A stretch of DNA of 64,000 nucleotides from Thiomicrospira sp. WB1 (GCF_001507535.1 NZ_LQBN01000002.1:1-64000); one strand, 5' to 3'; positions 25,637 to 35,732 are shown, counted from the stretch's first letter. The notes: generated from the sequence alone by a model not told the origin. Made by a program: numbers and translations.

Positions 25637-26770
25637 CTAGAGGTTAAAGTCGTTGAAATCGTCCTGTTCGACTTTTGAATCGACCTGACCGACCAGGTAA
25701 GAACTGATTTCAGCTTCTTGCGGGGCCACTTGAACGTTGTCTGAGACCAGCCAGTTGTTCATCCAGGGCAGCGGGTTGCTCTTCTGTTCAAAAATGGGCT
25801 CGTATTTGACAGCTTTCAGGCGAATGTTGGTGATGTACTCAACATAATCCTTGAGGATGCTGGCATTCAGACCAATCATGGAACCGTCCCGGAACAGGTA
25901 GTCGGCCCATTGTTTTTCCTGTTCCGCGGCTTCACGGAAAATCTGCTCGACCTTGTCGCGGTTTTCCTGCGCGATGGTCATCATTTCCGGGTCGTCTTTG
26001 CCTTCAGCCATCAGATTGATGATGTGCTGGGTGCCTGACAGGTGCAGTGCTTCATCCCGGGCGATCAGTTTGATCACTTTGGCGTTGCCTTCCATCAGTG
26101 AGCGTTCGGCAAAGGCAAAGCTGCAGGCAAAGGAAACATAGAAGCGAATGGCTTCCAGAACATTGACCGAAACGATGGTCAAAAACAGCGCGGTTTTGAC
26201 TTCTTTGCGGAAGTCGGCATCCTGAGCCAGGTCGATTTCCTCGGCATACATGCGATTGGTTAGATGAATCAGTTTGTCATAGTGCTCGGTGACCGAAATG
26301 GCACGCTTGACGATTTCGTCATTGGTGACGATGTCATCAAAAACAATGCCCGGATCCGACACAATGTTGCGGATGATGTGGGTGTAAGAGCGACTGTGGA
26401 TGGTCTCGGAGAATGACCAGGTTTCAATCCAGGTCTCCAGTTCTGGAATGGAGACCAGAGGCAACAGGGCCACATTGGGAGAGCGACCTTGCACCGAGTC
26501 CAGCAGGGTCTGGTATTTGAGGTTGGAGATGAAAATGTGTTTCTCATGCTCGGGCAGGTTGGCGTATTCGCCACGGTCGTTCGACAGGTCAACCTCTTCC
26601 GGCCGCCAGAAAAAACTGAGCTGTTTTTCGATCAGTTTTTCGAAAATGGGGTGTTTTTGTTGGTCGTAGCGCGCCACATTCACATTCTGGCCAAAGAACA
26701 TCGGCTCTTTCAGCGCATTGTTCGAAGACCGGCAAAATGTCGAATACGAATGTTTTTCCTGACAGCTCAT
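25637..26770 (-). CDS. nrdB: Class Ia ribonucleotide reductase small subunit
   Basis: 377 aa, close to E. coli Nrd[21 protein letters not shown] and the radical-Tyr region [15 protein letters not shown] are visible, and the iron ligands are present in E-x-x-H stretches including [10 protein letters not shown]. It generates the tyrosyl radical for deoxyribonucleotide synthesis. The C terminus that docks on NrdA ends [11 protein letters not shown] 26770 has GGGGA upstream; ATG 26785 does not. The nrdA gene is not adjacent in this window. Confidence 0.97.
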   Translation of the reverse strand: MSCQEKHSYSTFCRSSNNALKEPMFFGQNVNVARYDQQKHPIFEKLIEKQLSFFWRPEEVDLSNDRGEYANLPEHEKHIFISNLKYQTLLDSVQGRSPNVALLPLVSIPELETWIETWSFSETIHSRSYTHIIRNIVSDPGIVFDDIVTNDEIVKRAISVTEHYDKLIHLTNRMYAEEIDLAQDADFRKEVKTALFLTIVSVNVLEAIRFYVSFACSFAFAERSLMEGNAKVIKLIARDEALHLSGTQHIINLMAEGKDDPEMMTIAQENRDKVEQIFREAAEQEKQWADYLFRDGSMIGLNASILKDYVEYITNIRLKAVKYEPIFEQKSNPLPWMNNWLVSDNVQVAPQEAEISSYLVGQVDSKVEQDDFNDFNL

Positions 26771-26923
26771 GAATCGGTTCCCCATACATTTTTTCTAAAA
26801 AGCGCCTTTAACCCCAATATGTAGCGGTTTTGTTTTTTTTAACCACTACGGGTGCCAAGTGGCTTGGTGAGTGATCTTAACAAATTCGTTACCCACTGAA
26901 AAGATTTATAATGAAAATGTATA

Positions 26924-28876
26924 TCATTCGTGCATCTTCGCTTCCAGTGTTTCCCATTGCTCAAAGGCAGCCTCGAGTTCGTCTTCGCAGCGCTGCATGT
27001 GGGCCAGCGTTTCCTGATAATCCGATGTCTGGTAGAAATCCGGGTCGCTCACTCGTTGGTTGAGGTCTTCCAGCTCCTGCTCCAGCGCTTCGATCTCTTC
27101 GGGCAGGGCGTCGTAAGCACGCTGGTCCTTGTAGCTGAGCTTTTTGGGCTTGCTCGCAGCGGTTGGGTTGCTCTGCGCAGGGGCGGGGCCATTGGATTCA
27201 TGGGATTCTGGCTGGGTCGCTGTACGACTGGCGTTGTGTCCTGGCATTTTCTGCTCGGCGAAGTTGTCCCAACTGACCCAGTCAGGACGCTGGCGCAGCC
27301 AGTCGTCATAGCCGCCCACGTATTCGTGTACCTGTCCCGGAGCATCAAAAACAATGGAGCTGGTGACCACGCTGTTGAGAAAAGCCCGGTCGTGGCTGAC
27401 CAGAATCACAGTGCCCTGATAGTTCAGCAGTAATTCTTCCAGCAGCTCCAGTGTTTCGATGTCGAGGTCGTTGGTGGGCTCATCCAGTACCAGCAGGTTG
27501 GCGGGTTTGGCGAAAATACGCGCCAGCAGCAAACGGTTGCGCTCCCCACCGGACAGGGCCTTAACCGGCTGACGGGCGCGCTCGGGGGTAAACAGAAAAT
27601 CCTGCAGATAGCCCATCACATGTTTGCGCTGGCCGTTGATTTCCACATGGTCGGAGGTGTCGGTGATGCTGTCGACCACTTTTTGTTCGGGGTCGAGTTG
27701 CGCCCGGTGCTGGTCGAAATAGGCCACCTGCAAGTGGGTGCCCAGTTTGACCTGGCCTTGCTTTGGCTGAATTTCACCCAGCAGCAGTTTCAGCAGGGTG
27801 GATTTGCCGCAACCATTGGGGCCAATCAGCCCCACCTTGTCGCCACGCAGAATCAGGGTCGAAAAGTCCTCGACCACGTTTAGGGTCGGCCAGGCAAAAG
27901 ACAGGTGTTTGACCTCGATGACTTGTTTGCCCGTGTTCTGGCTCTGATTGGTCTGAAGGCTGGCTTTGCCCACATGCTGACGACGGGCCTTGTGTTCGGC
28001 CCTCAGTTTTTCCAGTGCGCGAACGCGCCCTTCGTTACGGGTGCGGCGGGCTTTGATGCCTTGGCGTATCCAGGCTTCTTCCTGTGCCAGCTTTTTGTCA
28101 AATTCGGCCGCCGCTTTGGCTTCGGCGTCCAGCTTTTCGGCTTTGCGTTTGAGGTAGGTCTGATAGTCGCATTCCCAACTACTCAAGTGCCCACGATCCA
28201 GCTCGACAATGCGCGTGGCCAGTGCCTGAAGAAACGCCCGATCATGGGTGATAAACACCAAGGTGCAATTGAGGGATTTCAAGAAGGGTTCCAGCCAGTC
28301 GATGGCAGCAATGTCGAGGTGGTTGGTGGGTTCGTCCAGCAACAGAATGTCGGGCGAACGGATCAGTGCCCGCGCCAGAAGCACGCGGCGCTTCATGCCG
28401 CCGGACAGGTCGGAAAATTCGGCGTCGGCGGGCAGCGCGAGCTTGGAAATCAGGGTGTCGACGTTCTGTTGCAAGGACCAGCCGTCATTGGCATCCAGCT
28501 GCTGCTGCACCTGGGTGAATCGCTCAAACAGCTTGGGGTCATCGTCGATGGCCATCCGTTGTGTCAGTTGGGTAAATTCCTCCAGCAGTGCGCCGGTCTG
28601 TCCCAGCCCTTCGGCGATCACGTGAAAGACCGAACCGGTTAGATCATTGGGCACTTCCTGTTGCAGTTTGGTGATGCGCAAACCGTCCTGCAGCACACGA
28701 CTGCCACGGTCGGGTTCAAGCGTGCCTTCGATGATTTTGAGCAGCGTTGACTTGCCCTGACCGTTGCGACCGACCAGGCAGACGTGTTCGTTGCGCTCAA
28801 TGGTTAAGTGTGCCTTGTCCAGAATGCACTGGGTGCCAAAGCTCAAGTCAATGTCGCGTAGATGAAGCAGTGCCAT
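26924..28876 (-). CDS. uup: ABC-F ATPase Uup
   Basis: 650 aa with two ABC domains: Walker A GRNGQGKST and GPNGCGKST, signatures LSGGMKRR and LSGGERNR, Walker B LLLDEPTNHLD and LVLDEPTNDLD. A linker with KAEKLDAEAKAAAEFDKKL lies between them and a charged coiled-coil Uup C-terminal domain at the end. Uup is a soluble ribosome/DNA-associated ATPase linked to transposon excision and translation factor functions. No membrane segments. Confidence 0.95.
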   Translation of the reverse strand: MALLHLRDIDLSFGTQCILDKAHLTIERNEHVCLVGRNGQGKSTLLKIIEGTLEPDRGSRVLQDGLRITKLQQEVPNDLTGSVFHVIAEGLGQTGALLEEFTQLTQRMAIDDDPKLFERFTQVQQQLDANDGWSLQQNVDTLISKLALPADAEFSDLSGGMKRRVLLARALIRSPDILLLDEPTNHLDIAAIDWLEPFLKSLNCTLVFITHDRAFLQALATRIVELDRGHLSSWECDYQTYLKRKAEKLDAEAKAAAEFDKKLAQEEAWIRQGIKARRTRNEGRVRALEKLRAEHKARRQHVGKASLQTNQSQNTGKQVIEVKHLSFAWPTLNVVEDFSTLILRGDKVGLIGPNGCGKSTLLKLLLGEIQPKQGQVKLGTHLQVAYFDQHRAQLDPEQKVVDSITDTSDHVEINGQRKHVMGYLQDFLFTPERARQPVKALSGGERNRLLLARIFAKPANLLVLDEPTNDLDIETLELLEELLLNYQGTVILVSHDRAFLNSVVTSSIVFDAPGQVHEYVGGYDDWLRQRPDWVSWDNFAEQKMPGHNASRTATQPESHESNGPAPAQSNPTAASKPKKLSYKDQRAYDALPEEIEALEQELEDLNQRVSDPDFYQTSDYQETLAHMQRCEDELEAAFEQWETLEAKMHE

Positions 28877-28914
28877 AACCGTTTGTTCCTAAAAGTCTAA
28901 GGGTGTGGCGCGCA

Positions 28915-29640
28915 TCAGCGTCCGCCTTGCCGGGGTTGTGCGGCCAAAATAATGTTGCCGGTGTGTTGCGTCGGGTGTGTGGTGACGTCAAAATCCGGGT
29001 GCTGTTCCCAGAATTCAATCACACGGCTGGTGGCGTGAGCATTGCCGCGCCACAAATTAAAAAGCACCAGGCCTGGTGCGCCGATGCATTGCGCCAATGC
29101 CGCTAAAAAAACGACGTCACTGAATGCCTCCGGCATGGTGTGCTGATCATACAGGTCAAGCACCCAAATATCGAATGCGCTCTGTTCGGTTTGCTGAATC
29201 CCGGAGGCGGTTTCCAGCACAAATGCCTGGGCGTCGGCCACCTGGGTCTGGATATGTGGGGTGTGCGGCAATCCGAAATAATCATGCGCGACCTCAAACA
29301 CGCTTTCGCGAATATCGACCAGAGTTTGGGACGAATCAGGCAAAGCCAAATGACAATGTGTGGCCAGAGTGCCGCCGCCGACGCCCAGCATGCAGATTGA
29401 GGGGGCCCGTCGGTCCTGTGCATAGGCCATGATGTGGTCAAACAGCAATTGCTGGTATTCAAACCCCAGTGTCATCGGCGCATGCAGGAACTGGCGGCTT
29501 TGTTCGACCAGCGTGTTGAAGTAAAGGCTGCGTGTGGTGGCGGTGTCGACGACTTGCATCAAACCGAATTCATCGCGGATGCAGTCAACCACTGTGGGGC
29601 TAGCCCCTTTTCCGGCCAGACGTTTGAGTGCCTTGATCAT
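28915..29640 (-). CDS. Spermidine synthase-like methyltransferase-fold protein
   Basis: 241 aa. A Rossmann site reads ICMLGVGGGTLATHCHLALPDS, followed by TLVDIRESVFEVAHDYFG and DAQAFVLET, then the acidic FDIWVLDLYDQHTMPEAF. This is the spermidine synthase layout, but the conserved substrate pocket is not clearly kept, so true polyamine synthesis is doubtful. ATG 29640 overlaps the TlpA-like stop (ATGA). The palindrome copy 5 (29066-29077) lies in it, read as Ala-Pro-Gly-Leu-Val. Confidence 0.72.
   Translation of the reverse strand: MIKALKRLAGKGASPTVVDCIRDEFGLMQVVDTATTRSLYFNTLVEQSRQFLHAPMTLGFEYQQLLFDHIMAYAQDRRAPSICMLGVGGGTLATHCHLALPDSSQTLVDIRESVFEVAHDYFGLPHTPHIQTQVADAQAFVLETASGIQQTEQSAFDIWVLDLYDQHTMPEAFSDVVFLAALAQCIGAPGLVLFNLWRGNAHATSRVIEFWEQHPDFDVTTHPTQHTGNIILAAQPRQGGR
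29066..29077. repeat. Copy 5 of the palindrome ACCAGGCCTGGT
   Basis: Exact copy, extended to a 16-bp perfect palindrome, inside the spermidine synthase-like gene. Confidence 0.9.
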
Positions 29641-30167
29641 TGACTGGCCCACCAAAGGCGTGCGCGCAGGCCCCAGCTGGTGGAATAGCCCACTTCGACA
29701 AATTCGATTTCTCCGGCGGGGTTTACCACAAAAGTAGCCGGGACCGCTTTGGCGCCATAACGCTGAAACAGGCGGCCATCCGGGTCAAGCACGACATTGG
29801 CGGCGTTCATGTTGTGGGTCTGAACGTAATCTGTCAGCTCGGAACCGGCGCCGGACTGGGTGGCAACATTAAGCACTGGCCAGTCCTCAGCCACGCGCTC
29901 GATGGCATTCACTTCGAATTCACAGATGGGGCACCAGGTGGCCCAGAAATGCACCAGCACCGTTTGTCCGTGGAAGTCACTCAACCGAACGGTTTCGCCT
30001 TGCAGCGTGGTGGCGGTAAAATCCGGTGCCTGGCCTTCGACCACATCGCCTTGCATAAAAGGGCGAAGCAACAAGAACAACCCCAGAAAAACCAATATCC
30101 AGAGCAGGTTGCCGAGCCATTTGCGTTGCCCGCGAACCGGGGCGTCTGTGTGCTGTTTTTTTGTCAT
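29637..30167 (-). CDS. TlpA/ScsD-like membrane-anchored thioredoxin-fold oxidoreductase
   Basis: 176 aa. A basic N terminus and one anchor helix (LGNLLWILVFLGLFLLLRPF) precede a thioredoxin fold with the active site WATWCPICEFE and the cis-proline loop KAVPATFVV. Insertion FSTTLQGETVRLSDFHGQTVLVHF is TlpA-like. CPIC and the glutamate after it favour the ScsD/'protein disulfide oxidoreductase' branch rather than classical CcmG. It could serve the cytochrome c maturation operon, which lacks ccmG, by inference. ATG 30167 lies beside a symmetrical ATTATAAT that may serve the divergent tpm gene too. Confidence 0.82.
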   Translation of the reverse strand: MTKKQHTDAPVRGQRKWLGNLLWILVFLGLFLLLRPFMQGDVVEGQAPDFTATTLQGETVRLSDFHGQTVLVHFWATWCPICEFEVNAIERVAEDWPVLNVATQSGAGSELTDYVQTHNMNAANVVLDPDGRLFQRYGAKAVPATFVVNPAGEIEFVEVGYSTSWGLRARLWWASQ

Positions 30168-30206
30168 GCGCCCATTATAATGGTTGTCATCAATTTTAGG
30201 AGAGCT

Positions 30207-30842
30207 ATGCAAGCGGATTTCTGGCATCAAATGTGGCACAGCGGTCGGGTCGGGTTTCACCAGACCGAGATCAATCGTTTTTTGCAGTCGCACTGGCAGG
30301 CATTGGGGCTGAGCGGCGACGAGTCGGTGCTGGTGCCATTGTGCGGCAAAACGCTCGATATGCTATGGCTCAAAGAACTGGGTCATGCGGTCACCGGGGT
30401 CGAACTCAGCGCCAAGGCGCTGGAAGAATTTCTCCAAGCGCATCAATTGGTGGGCACGCCCACGTCACACCCGCAGCTGACCGGGTATGAAGTGAGTGGT
30501 TTATCGCTTTATTGCGGGGACTTTTTTCATCTGCGTGCCGAGGATTGCGCTGAGATCGGTGCGGTGTATGATCGGGCGGCTCTGATTGCCTTGCCCGAAG
30601 CCATGCGGCGTGAATATGTGGCACACCTGAACGCGATTCTGCCGCGCCCTGTGCCGCAGATGCTGATTGCGATGACGTATGATCAGCGCGTGCTGTCGGG
30701 GCCGCCATTCAGCGTGGATCAGAGCGAGATCGAACGGCTTTATGGCGCGCATTACCGCGTGCAGGTATTGGAAAGTGTGGCGTTTGAACGCAAAGGCGTG
30801 CCCACGGTCGAAACGGCCTATCACCTAATCCCGCTTGAGTGA
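30207..30842 (+). CDS. tpm: Thiopurine S-methyltransferase
   Basis: 211 aa. It starts MQADFWHQMWHSGRVGFHQT, the typical TPMT N terminus, with the SAM site VLVPLCGKTLDMLWL and VTGVELS, and YCGDFFHL. Bacterial TPMT methylates thiopurines and also selenium or tellurium compounds. TTAGGAGAG lies upstream of ATG 30207. The reading frame stays open for 570 bases upstream, antisense to the TlpA-like gene, but that part has no homology. Confidence 0.93.
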   Translation: MQADFWHQMWHSGRVGFHQTEINRFLQSHWQALGLSGDESVLVPLCGKTLDMLWLKELGHAVTGVELSAKALEEFLQAHQLVGTPTSHPQLTGYEVSGLSLYCGDFFHLRAEDCAEIGAVYDRAALIALPEAMRREYVAHLNAILPRPVPQMLIAMTYDQRVLSGPPFSVDQSEIERLYGAHYRVQVLESVAFERKGVPTVETAYHLIPLE

Positions 30843-30861
30843 TGGGTGTGATGAAAACTGG

Positions 30862-30887
30862 CTTTTTCACCAGGCCTGGTGAAAAAG
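30862..30887. terminator. 26-bp perfect palindrome with ACCAGGCCTGGT core, likely bidirectional terminator
   Basis: Copy 6 (30869-30880) is flanked by CTTTTTC and GAAAAAG, giving a perfect palindrome with T-runs on both strands. It lies between the convergent tpm and yrfG genes. Confidence 0.7.
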
Positions 30888-30901
30888 GTGTCAATCAGGC
30901 C

Positions 30902-31597
30902 TTACTGGCTGGGCATGATCTGGCTGAAATGTTCGAACCCCTGAAATTCTTCGGGGTCCACCGCTTCCAGTTTGGGGCTGACGTGCACGGCACATAACAG
31001 GTGCGCAATGCCATAGTCGCGCGCCGAGCGCAACGCGGTCAGGTTGTCGTCGATCAATAACGTACGTTTTGGGTCATAAGGGGTTTGGGTCTGTATGTGC
31101 GACCAGAGCGAGGACGCTTCTTTGGGGAGGCCGAAATCATGCGACGAATGCATGGCATCAAAATAGTCCCCGATTTCAGTGCATTCCAGTTTGATCGCCA
31201 GACTGTCGCGGTGGGCATTGGTCACCATGATGACCTGTTTGCCCAATTTTTGTAAGCCAGCCAGAAAACGGATGACCTCGGGATGCTCGGCGATCAGGTG
31301 TTTTAGTTCGTGTTTGAGCTCGACAATGGGCAGGGCCAGTTGCTCTTGCCAGTAGTCCAGGCAGTACCAGTTCAGCGTCCCGGTCTGGGAGTGGATTTTT
31401 TCGCGAATCACGCGGCTGGCTTCTTCCAGAGGAAGGCCCTGTTTTTCTGCGTATTTCTGAGGCACGTATTCCATCCAGAAATGGTAATCAAAATGTAAAT
31501 CGAGCAGGGTTCCGTCCATGTCCAGCAGAACCGTGTCGATATCAGCCCAGGGGAGGGGAACCGTCGCTAAGGGATTTTCGGTGACTCTTTCTCGCAT
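30902..31597 (-). CDS. yrfG: GMP/IMP nucleotidase (HAD family, YrfG-like)
   Basis: 231 aa. HAD motif I is DTVLLDMDGTLLDLHFDYHFW, motif II VIMVTNAHRDS, motif IV LLIDDNLTALRSA. The LDLHFDYHFW cap entry is typical of YrfG, which dephosphorylates GMP and IMP. As in E. coli it is divergent from nudE (30 bp apart). ATG 31597 is used. Confidence 0.92.
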   Translation of the reverse strand: MRERVTENPLATVPLPWADIDTVLLDMDGTLLDLHFDYHFWMEYVPQKYAEKQGLPLEEASRVIREKIHSQTGTLNWYCLDYWQEQLALPIVELKHELKHLIAEHPEVIRFLAGLQKLGKQVIMVTNAHRDSLAIKLECTEIGDYFDAMHSSHDFGLPKEASSLWSHIQTQTPYDPKRTLLIDDNLTALRSARDYGIAHLLCAVHVSPKLEAVDPEEFQGFEHFSQIMPSQ

Positions 31598-31626
31598 TCT
31601 TATTCCGCTTTGCGTATCATTATTTT

Positions 31627-32175
31627 ATGGAAAAACCTTCTCATCCGACCATTCTATCGAAAAAGCCGCTGGCACACACCCGTGTGTTCAAAGTGGAAGG
31701 CCTGGAAATTGAATATCCCAACCGCACACGCGTTCAGTTTGAGCGCTTGGTCAGTTCCGCCGAGGGAGCGGTTCTGATTGTGCCTTTGCTGGGAGACGAT
31801 CTGATCCTGATTCGTGAGTATGCGGCCGGGGTGGGGCGTTATGAGCTCGGCTTTGCCAAAGGCAAAATCGATCCGGGGGAATCCTGGCGAGAGGCCGCGG
31901 AGCGCGAAGCACGTGAAGAAATCGGTTACCGTCCGCAAAGTCTGGCGCAACTGGATACGGTCACGCTGGCTGCGGGTTATATGTCGCACCACACGCACAT
32001 TGTGCTGGCGGAGGAGCTGGTGGAGGACCCCGCAGAAGGCGATGAGCCCGAGCCGCTTGAAGTGATTCGCTGGCCGCTGAAAAACTGGGCCGATTTGCTG
32101 GCGCATCCGGAGTTCAGCGAGGGGCGTGCGTATGCGGCGTTATTGCGATTATTGCATCACCTTAACCGGGTTTGA
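31627..32175 (+). CDS. nudE: ADP compounds hydrolase NudE (Nudix)
   Basis: 182 aa. The Nudix box runs GKIDPGESWREAAEREAREE then IGY, fitting GX5EX7REUXEEXGU. Upstream LILIREYAAGVGRYELGF is typical of the NudE/ADP-ribose group. It hydrolyses ADP-ribose, NADH and diadenosine compounds. The divergent yrfG neighbour supports the assignment. Confidence 0.93.
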   Translation: MEKPSHPTILSKKPLAHTRVFKVEGLEIEYPNRTRVQFERLVSSAEGAVLIVPLLGDDLILIREYAAGVGRYELGFAKGKIDPGESWREAAEREAREEIGYRPQSLAQLDTVTLAAGYMSHHTHIVLAEELVEDPAEGDEPEPLEVIRWPLKNWADLLAHPEFSEGRAYAALLRLLHHLNRV

Positions 32176-32235
32176 CGGGCGATCAAGGTCAATGTCAGCA
32201 CAACCTTGAACCCATCGCTCACATCACACCAGTGT

Positions 32236-33417
32236 TTAGGCATTCATAAACGCGCTCAGGCGTTTCAATGCTTCCTGCAAATGCGCCAGACTGGTGGCAA
32301 AAGAAATGCGCAGGTAGCCCGGCGCGCCAAAACCGGAGCCGGGAACCGCGGCGACTTCCTGCTCTTCCAGTAACGCTGTGGCAAAATCGGCGTCTTCTTT
32401 GAAGCCTTTCATCTGCATGGCCTCACGCACATCCAGAAACGCATAGAAAGCACCGGAGGCCGGAATGCACTGGATTCCGGGAATGCTATTGGCGGTGTCG
32501 AGCACATATTGATGGCGCTCTTTGAAAGCGGTTAGCATGGTCTCAATGCAGTCCTGCGGACCGTTCAGCGCTTCCACGGACGCGGCCTGAGAGACCGAGC
32601 AGGGGTTGGAGGTGCTCTGGGACTGGACTTTGCGCATGGCACCGATCAGATCTTTGGGACCGCCGGCATAACCGATGCGCCAGCCGGTCATGGCATACGC
32701 CTTGGAAACGCCGTTCATGACCACGGTGCGATCGGTCAATTCCGGACGCACTTGTAAAATATTGGTAAACGGGGTCTCGCCCAGTAGGATGTGTTCGTAC
32801 ATGTCATCGGAGGCGATGACGATCTCAGGGTGTTTGGCCAGTACGTCACCGATCGCTGCCAGCTCATCGCGGGTGTAGACCGCGCCGGTGGGGTTGGAAG
32901 GGCTGTTGATCACCATCAGACGGGTTCGGTCGGTAATGGCGGCTTCCAGTTGCTCGGGGGTGATTTTGTACTGCTGCTCAATGCCGGTTTCGAGCACCAC
33001 CGGCTTGCCGCCTGCCAGCAAAGCCATATCCGGGTAAGACACCCAGTAAGGGGCTGGAATGATGACTTCATCGCCGTCGTTGAGCAGACCCTGGCAAAGG
33101 TTGTAAAAACTTTGCTTGCCACCGGAAGACACCAGAATCTGGTCCATCTGGTAGTCGAGTTCGTTGTCGCGCCGGAATTTGGCGATGATGGCTTCTTTGA
33201 GTTCCGGGGTGCCGTCAACCGGCGTATAGCGGGTCTGGCCGCCATGAATGGCGTCGATGGCCGCCTGTTTGATGTGGTCCGGTGTGTCGAAGTCCGGCTC
33301 GCCCGCGCCCAGGCTGATCACGTCTTTGCCGGCACGCTTGAGCTCGGCGGCTTTGGCGGTAATTACCAGCGTAAGAGAAGGTTGAACTCGATTGACGCGA
33401 TCAGACAGTCTTGACAT
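32236..33417 (-). CDS. aspC: Aspartate aminotransferase (class I PLP enzyme)
   Basis: 393 aa. The PLP lysine is in NGVSKAYAMTGWRIGYAGG; the conserved Asn is in NSPSNPTGAVYTRDEL; SRLSDRVNRVQPS is the usual I-gamma subgroup N terminus. It transfers the amino group between aspartate and 2-oxoglutarate. ATG 33417 is chosen because the homology starts there; the frame extends upstream to 33510 without support. It is divergent from uvrB. Confidence 0.9.
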   Translation of the reverse strand: MSRLSDRVNRVQPSLTLVITAKAAELKRAGKDVISLGAGEPDFDTPDHIKQAAIDAIHGGQTRYTPVDGTPELKEAIIAKFRRDNELDYQMDQILVSSGGKQSFYNLCQGLLNDGDEVIIPAPYWVSYPDMALLAGGKPVVLETGIEQQYKITPEQLEAAITDRTRLMVINSPSNPTGAVYTRDELAAIGDVLAKHPEIVIASDDMYEHILLGETPFTNILQVRPELTDRTVVMNGVSKAYAMTGWRIGYAGGPKDLIGAMRKVQSQSTSNPCSVSQAASVEALNGPQDCIETMLTAFKERHQYVLDTANSIPGIQCIPASGAFYAFLDVREAMQMKGFKEDADFATALLEEQEVAAVPGSGFGAPGYLRISFATSLAHLQEALKRLSAFMNA

Positions 33418-33571
33418 AAAAAGGCACTCGTCTTCTATATGGGTTCGATAAGGAACGGTTGTCACTTGCAAAAGCGATTGCGTTAAAATAATGCGATTTG
33501 CAGAATTCACGCTCTGTGACCGTTATTTTACAATGCTTGCGTGTGTTTTTTAAGGGAATTTGAGAGGGATT

Positions 33572-35608
33572 GTGGCGAAACGTTTTGAGATGGTTTCACA
33601 GTATGAACCGGCCGGGGATCAGCCCCAGGCCATTGATGCACTGGTCGAAGGGCTGGAGGATGGCGAAGCCTTTCAAACCCTGCTGGGGGTAACGGGTTCG
33701 GGCAAAACCTTCACCATGGCCAATGTGATCGAGCGGGTGCAGCGTCCCACCATCATTATGGCGCACAACAAAACCCTGGCGGCTCAGCTATACGGTGAAA
33801 TGAAAGGGTTCTTTCCCCATAACGCAGTCGAATATTTTGTTTCCTATTATGACTATTATCAACCGGAAGCCTATGTGCCGGCGTCCGACACCTATATCGA
33901 CAAGGACGCGTCCGTCAATGAGCAGATTGAGCAACTGCGGTTGTCGGCGACCAAGGCGCTGATGGAACGCAGGGATGTGGTGCTGATTGCGACCGTCTCC
34001 GCCATTTACGGCCTGGGCGACCCGGATCAATACCTTAAAATGATTTTGCAGTTGCGTCTGGGCGACCAGATGGCACAGCGTGAGATTCTGGAAAAGCTCA
34101 GTACCATGCAGTACACACGCAATGAAACGGAACTGTGGCGCGGGACCTTTCGGGTGCGCGGCGATGTGATCGATGTGTTTCCCGCCGAGGCCGAAGAATT
34201 TGCCATCCGCATCGAGCTGTTTGACGATGAAGTGGAGGCGCTGGCCTGGTTTGACCCACTGACAGGCGAAATATTGAGCCGTCCCACTCGGATTACGGTT
34301 TATCCCAAAACCCACTATGTCACCCCGCGCGAGCGCATTCTCAAAACCATTGATCAGGTCAAGGATGAACTGGTGGAGCGCCTGACTGACTTGCGTGAAC
34401 GCAACAAACTGGTGGAAGCTCAGCGTTTGGAAGAGCGTACCCGTCTCGACATTGAAATGATGGCGGAACTGGGCTATTGCTCCGGGATCGAAAATTATTC
34501 CCGTTATCTCTCCGGGCGTGGCCCGGGGGAGCCGCCGCCGACGCTGCTCGACTATTTGCCGGATGATGCGGTGATGATGATCGATGAAAGTCATGTCACC
34601 ATCCCTCAGATTGGCGGGATGTATAAAGGCGACCGTTCGCGTAAGGAAAACCTGGTGAATTATGGGTTTCGATTGCCTTCGGCCATGGATAACCGCCCCA
34701 TGCGCTTCGACGAGTTTGAACGCGTGATGCCGCAGAGTATTTTTGTGTCCGCGACCCCGGCCAATTATGAAGCCGAGCATCAGTCGAAAGTGGTGGAACA
34801 GGTGGTGCGTCCCACCGGGCTGGTGGACCCAGAGATCGAAGTCCGTCCGGCGACGACGCAGGTGGATGATTTGCTGGGTGAAATCAGAAAACGGGTCGAG
34901 GTGGACGAGCGGGTGCTGGTCACCACGCTCACCAAACGAATGGCTGAAAACCTGACCGAATACCTGGAAGAGCATCAGGTGCGGGTGCGCTATCTGCATT
35001 CCGACATTGATACGGTGGAGCGCATCGAAATTATCCGTGACCTGCGTCTGGGCGAGTTTGATGTGCTGGTGGGCATCAACCTGTTGCGTGAAGGCTTGGA
35101 TATTCCCGAAGTGTCGCTGGTGGCGATTCTGGATGCCGACAAGGAAGGGTTTTTGCGTTCTGACCGTTCTTTGATTCAGACCATCGGGCGGGCGGCCCGA
35201 AATGTGGCGGGCAAGGCCATTCTCTACGCCGACAAAATCACTCGTTCCATGCAGAAAGCCATGAGTGAGACCGAACGGCGTCGCCACAAACAGATTGCCC
35301 ATAATGAGGCCCATGGCATTACGCCGCAGAAGTTGAACAAAAAAGTGGCCGACATCCTGGACGATTCGCCCTACGCGAAAAAGCCGCAATCGGCACGTGC
35401 CAAGGACCAGGCTGCAGAAATGCAGGGAGTCTATGCGGTGGGCGAGGATGCGGCGAAAACGCCTGCGGAACTGGCGGCGGAAATCAAGCAACTGGAAAAG
35501 AAAATGTATCAGGCCGCCAAAGATTTGGATTTTGAAGCCGCCGCCAGTTTGCGTGACCGCATCAAAACACTCAAATCCTCTATGGTCGGGGTGGGCGATT
35601 TGCGTTAG
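33572..35608 (+). CDS. uvrB: Excinuclease ABC subunit B
   Basis: 678 aa. Walker [14 protein letters not shown], beta-hairpin [15 protein letters not shown]-like [11 protein letters not shown], helicase motifs VSATPANYE and QTIGRAARN, and the C-terminal UVR domain ([22 protein letters not shown]). It verifies lesions in nucleotide excision repair. GTG 33572 ([11 protein letters not shown]) matches the E. coli start and has GAGAGGG just upstream; TTG 33560 is the longer reading. A 629-codon antisense frame opposite it is a shadow. Confidence 0.97.
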   Translation: MAKRFEMVSQYEPAGDQPQAIDALVEGLEDGEAFQTLLGVTGSGKTFTMANVIERVQRPTIIMAHNKTLAAQLYGEMKGFFPHNAVEYFVSYYDYYQPEAYVPASDTYIDKDASVNEQIEQLRLSATKALMERRDVVLIATVSAIYGLGDPDQYLKMILQLRLGDQMAQREILEKLSTMQYTRNETELWRGTFRVRGDVIDVFPAEAEEFAIRIELFDDEVEALAWFDPLTGEILSRPTRITVYPKTHYVTPRERILKTIDQVKDELVERLTDLRERNKLVEAQRLEERTRLDIEMMAELGYCSGIENYSRYLSGRGPGEPPPTLLDYLPDDAVMMIDESHVTIPQIGGMYKGDRSRKENLVNYGFRLPSAMDNRPMRFDEFERVMPQSIFVSATPANYEAEHQSKVVEQVVRPTGLVDPEIEVRPATTQVDDLLGEIRKRVEVDERVLVTTLTKRMAENLTEYLEEHQVRVRYLHSDIDTVERIEIIRDLRLGEFDVLVGINLLREGLDIPEVSLVAILDADKEGFLRSDRSLIQTIGRAARNVAGKAILYADKITRSMQKAMSETERRRHKQIAHNEAHGITPQKLNKKVADILDDSPYAKKPQSARAKDQAAEMQGVYAVGEDAAKTPAELAAEIKQLEKKMYQAAKDLDFEAAASLRDRIKTLKSSMVGVGDLR

Positions 35609-35637
35609 AATAGAAAGGTTTATTGAATGTTTTGAAG

Positions 35638-35715
35638 TGGTCGGCAAGATGGTGCTGCATCTGACTGCCTGCCCCAAATTTGTTTTCTGGTTTCGTCACC
35701 CCGGCGTGCCGACCA
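35638..35715 (+). other. Possible structured RNA element between uvrB and the TPR gene
   Basis: A perfect 9-bp inverted repeat, TGGTCGGCA (35638-35646) and TGCCGACCA (35707-35715), encloses 60 bases that contain a smaller hairpin AGATG/CATCT. It ends 17 bp before the next gene. It could be a leader structure or a terminator without U-run. No known RNA family is recognised. Confidence 0.35.
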
Positions 35716-35732
35716 ATTGTTAGAGGTTGTCA

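Noticed and set aside
29640-30206. In-frame upstream extension of tpm
   Set aside because: It is antisense to the TlpA-like gene, and a ribosome site and TPMT homology begin at 30207.
33788-35677. 629-codon open frame on the minus strand opposite uvrB
   Set aside because: It is fully antisense to a clear uvrB gene, and its translation (rich in His, Phe and Gln) matches no family; the open frame follows from uvrB codon use.
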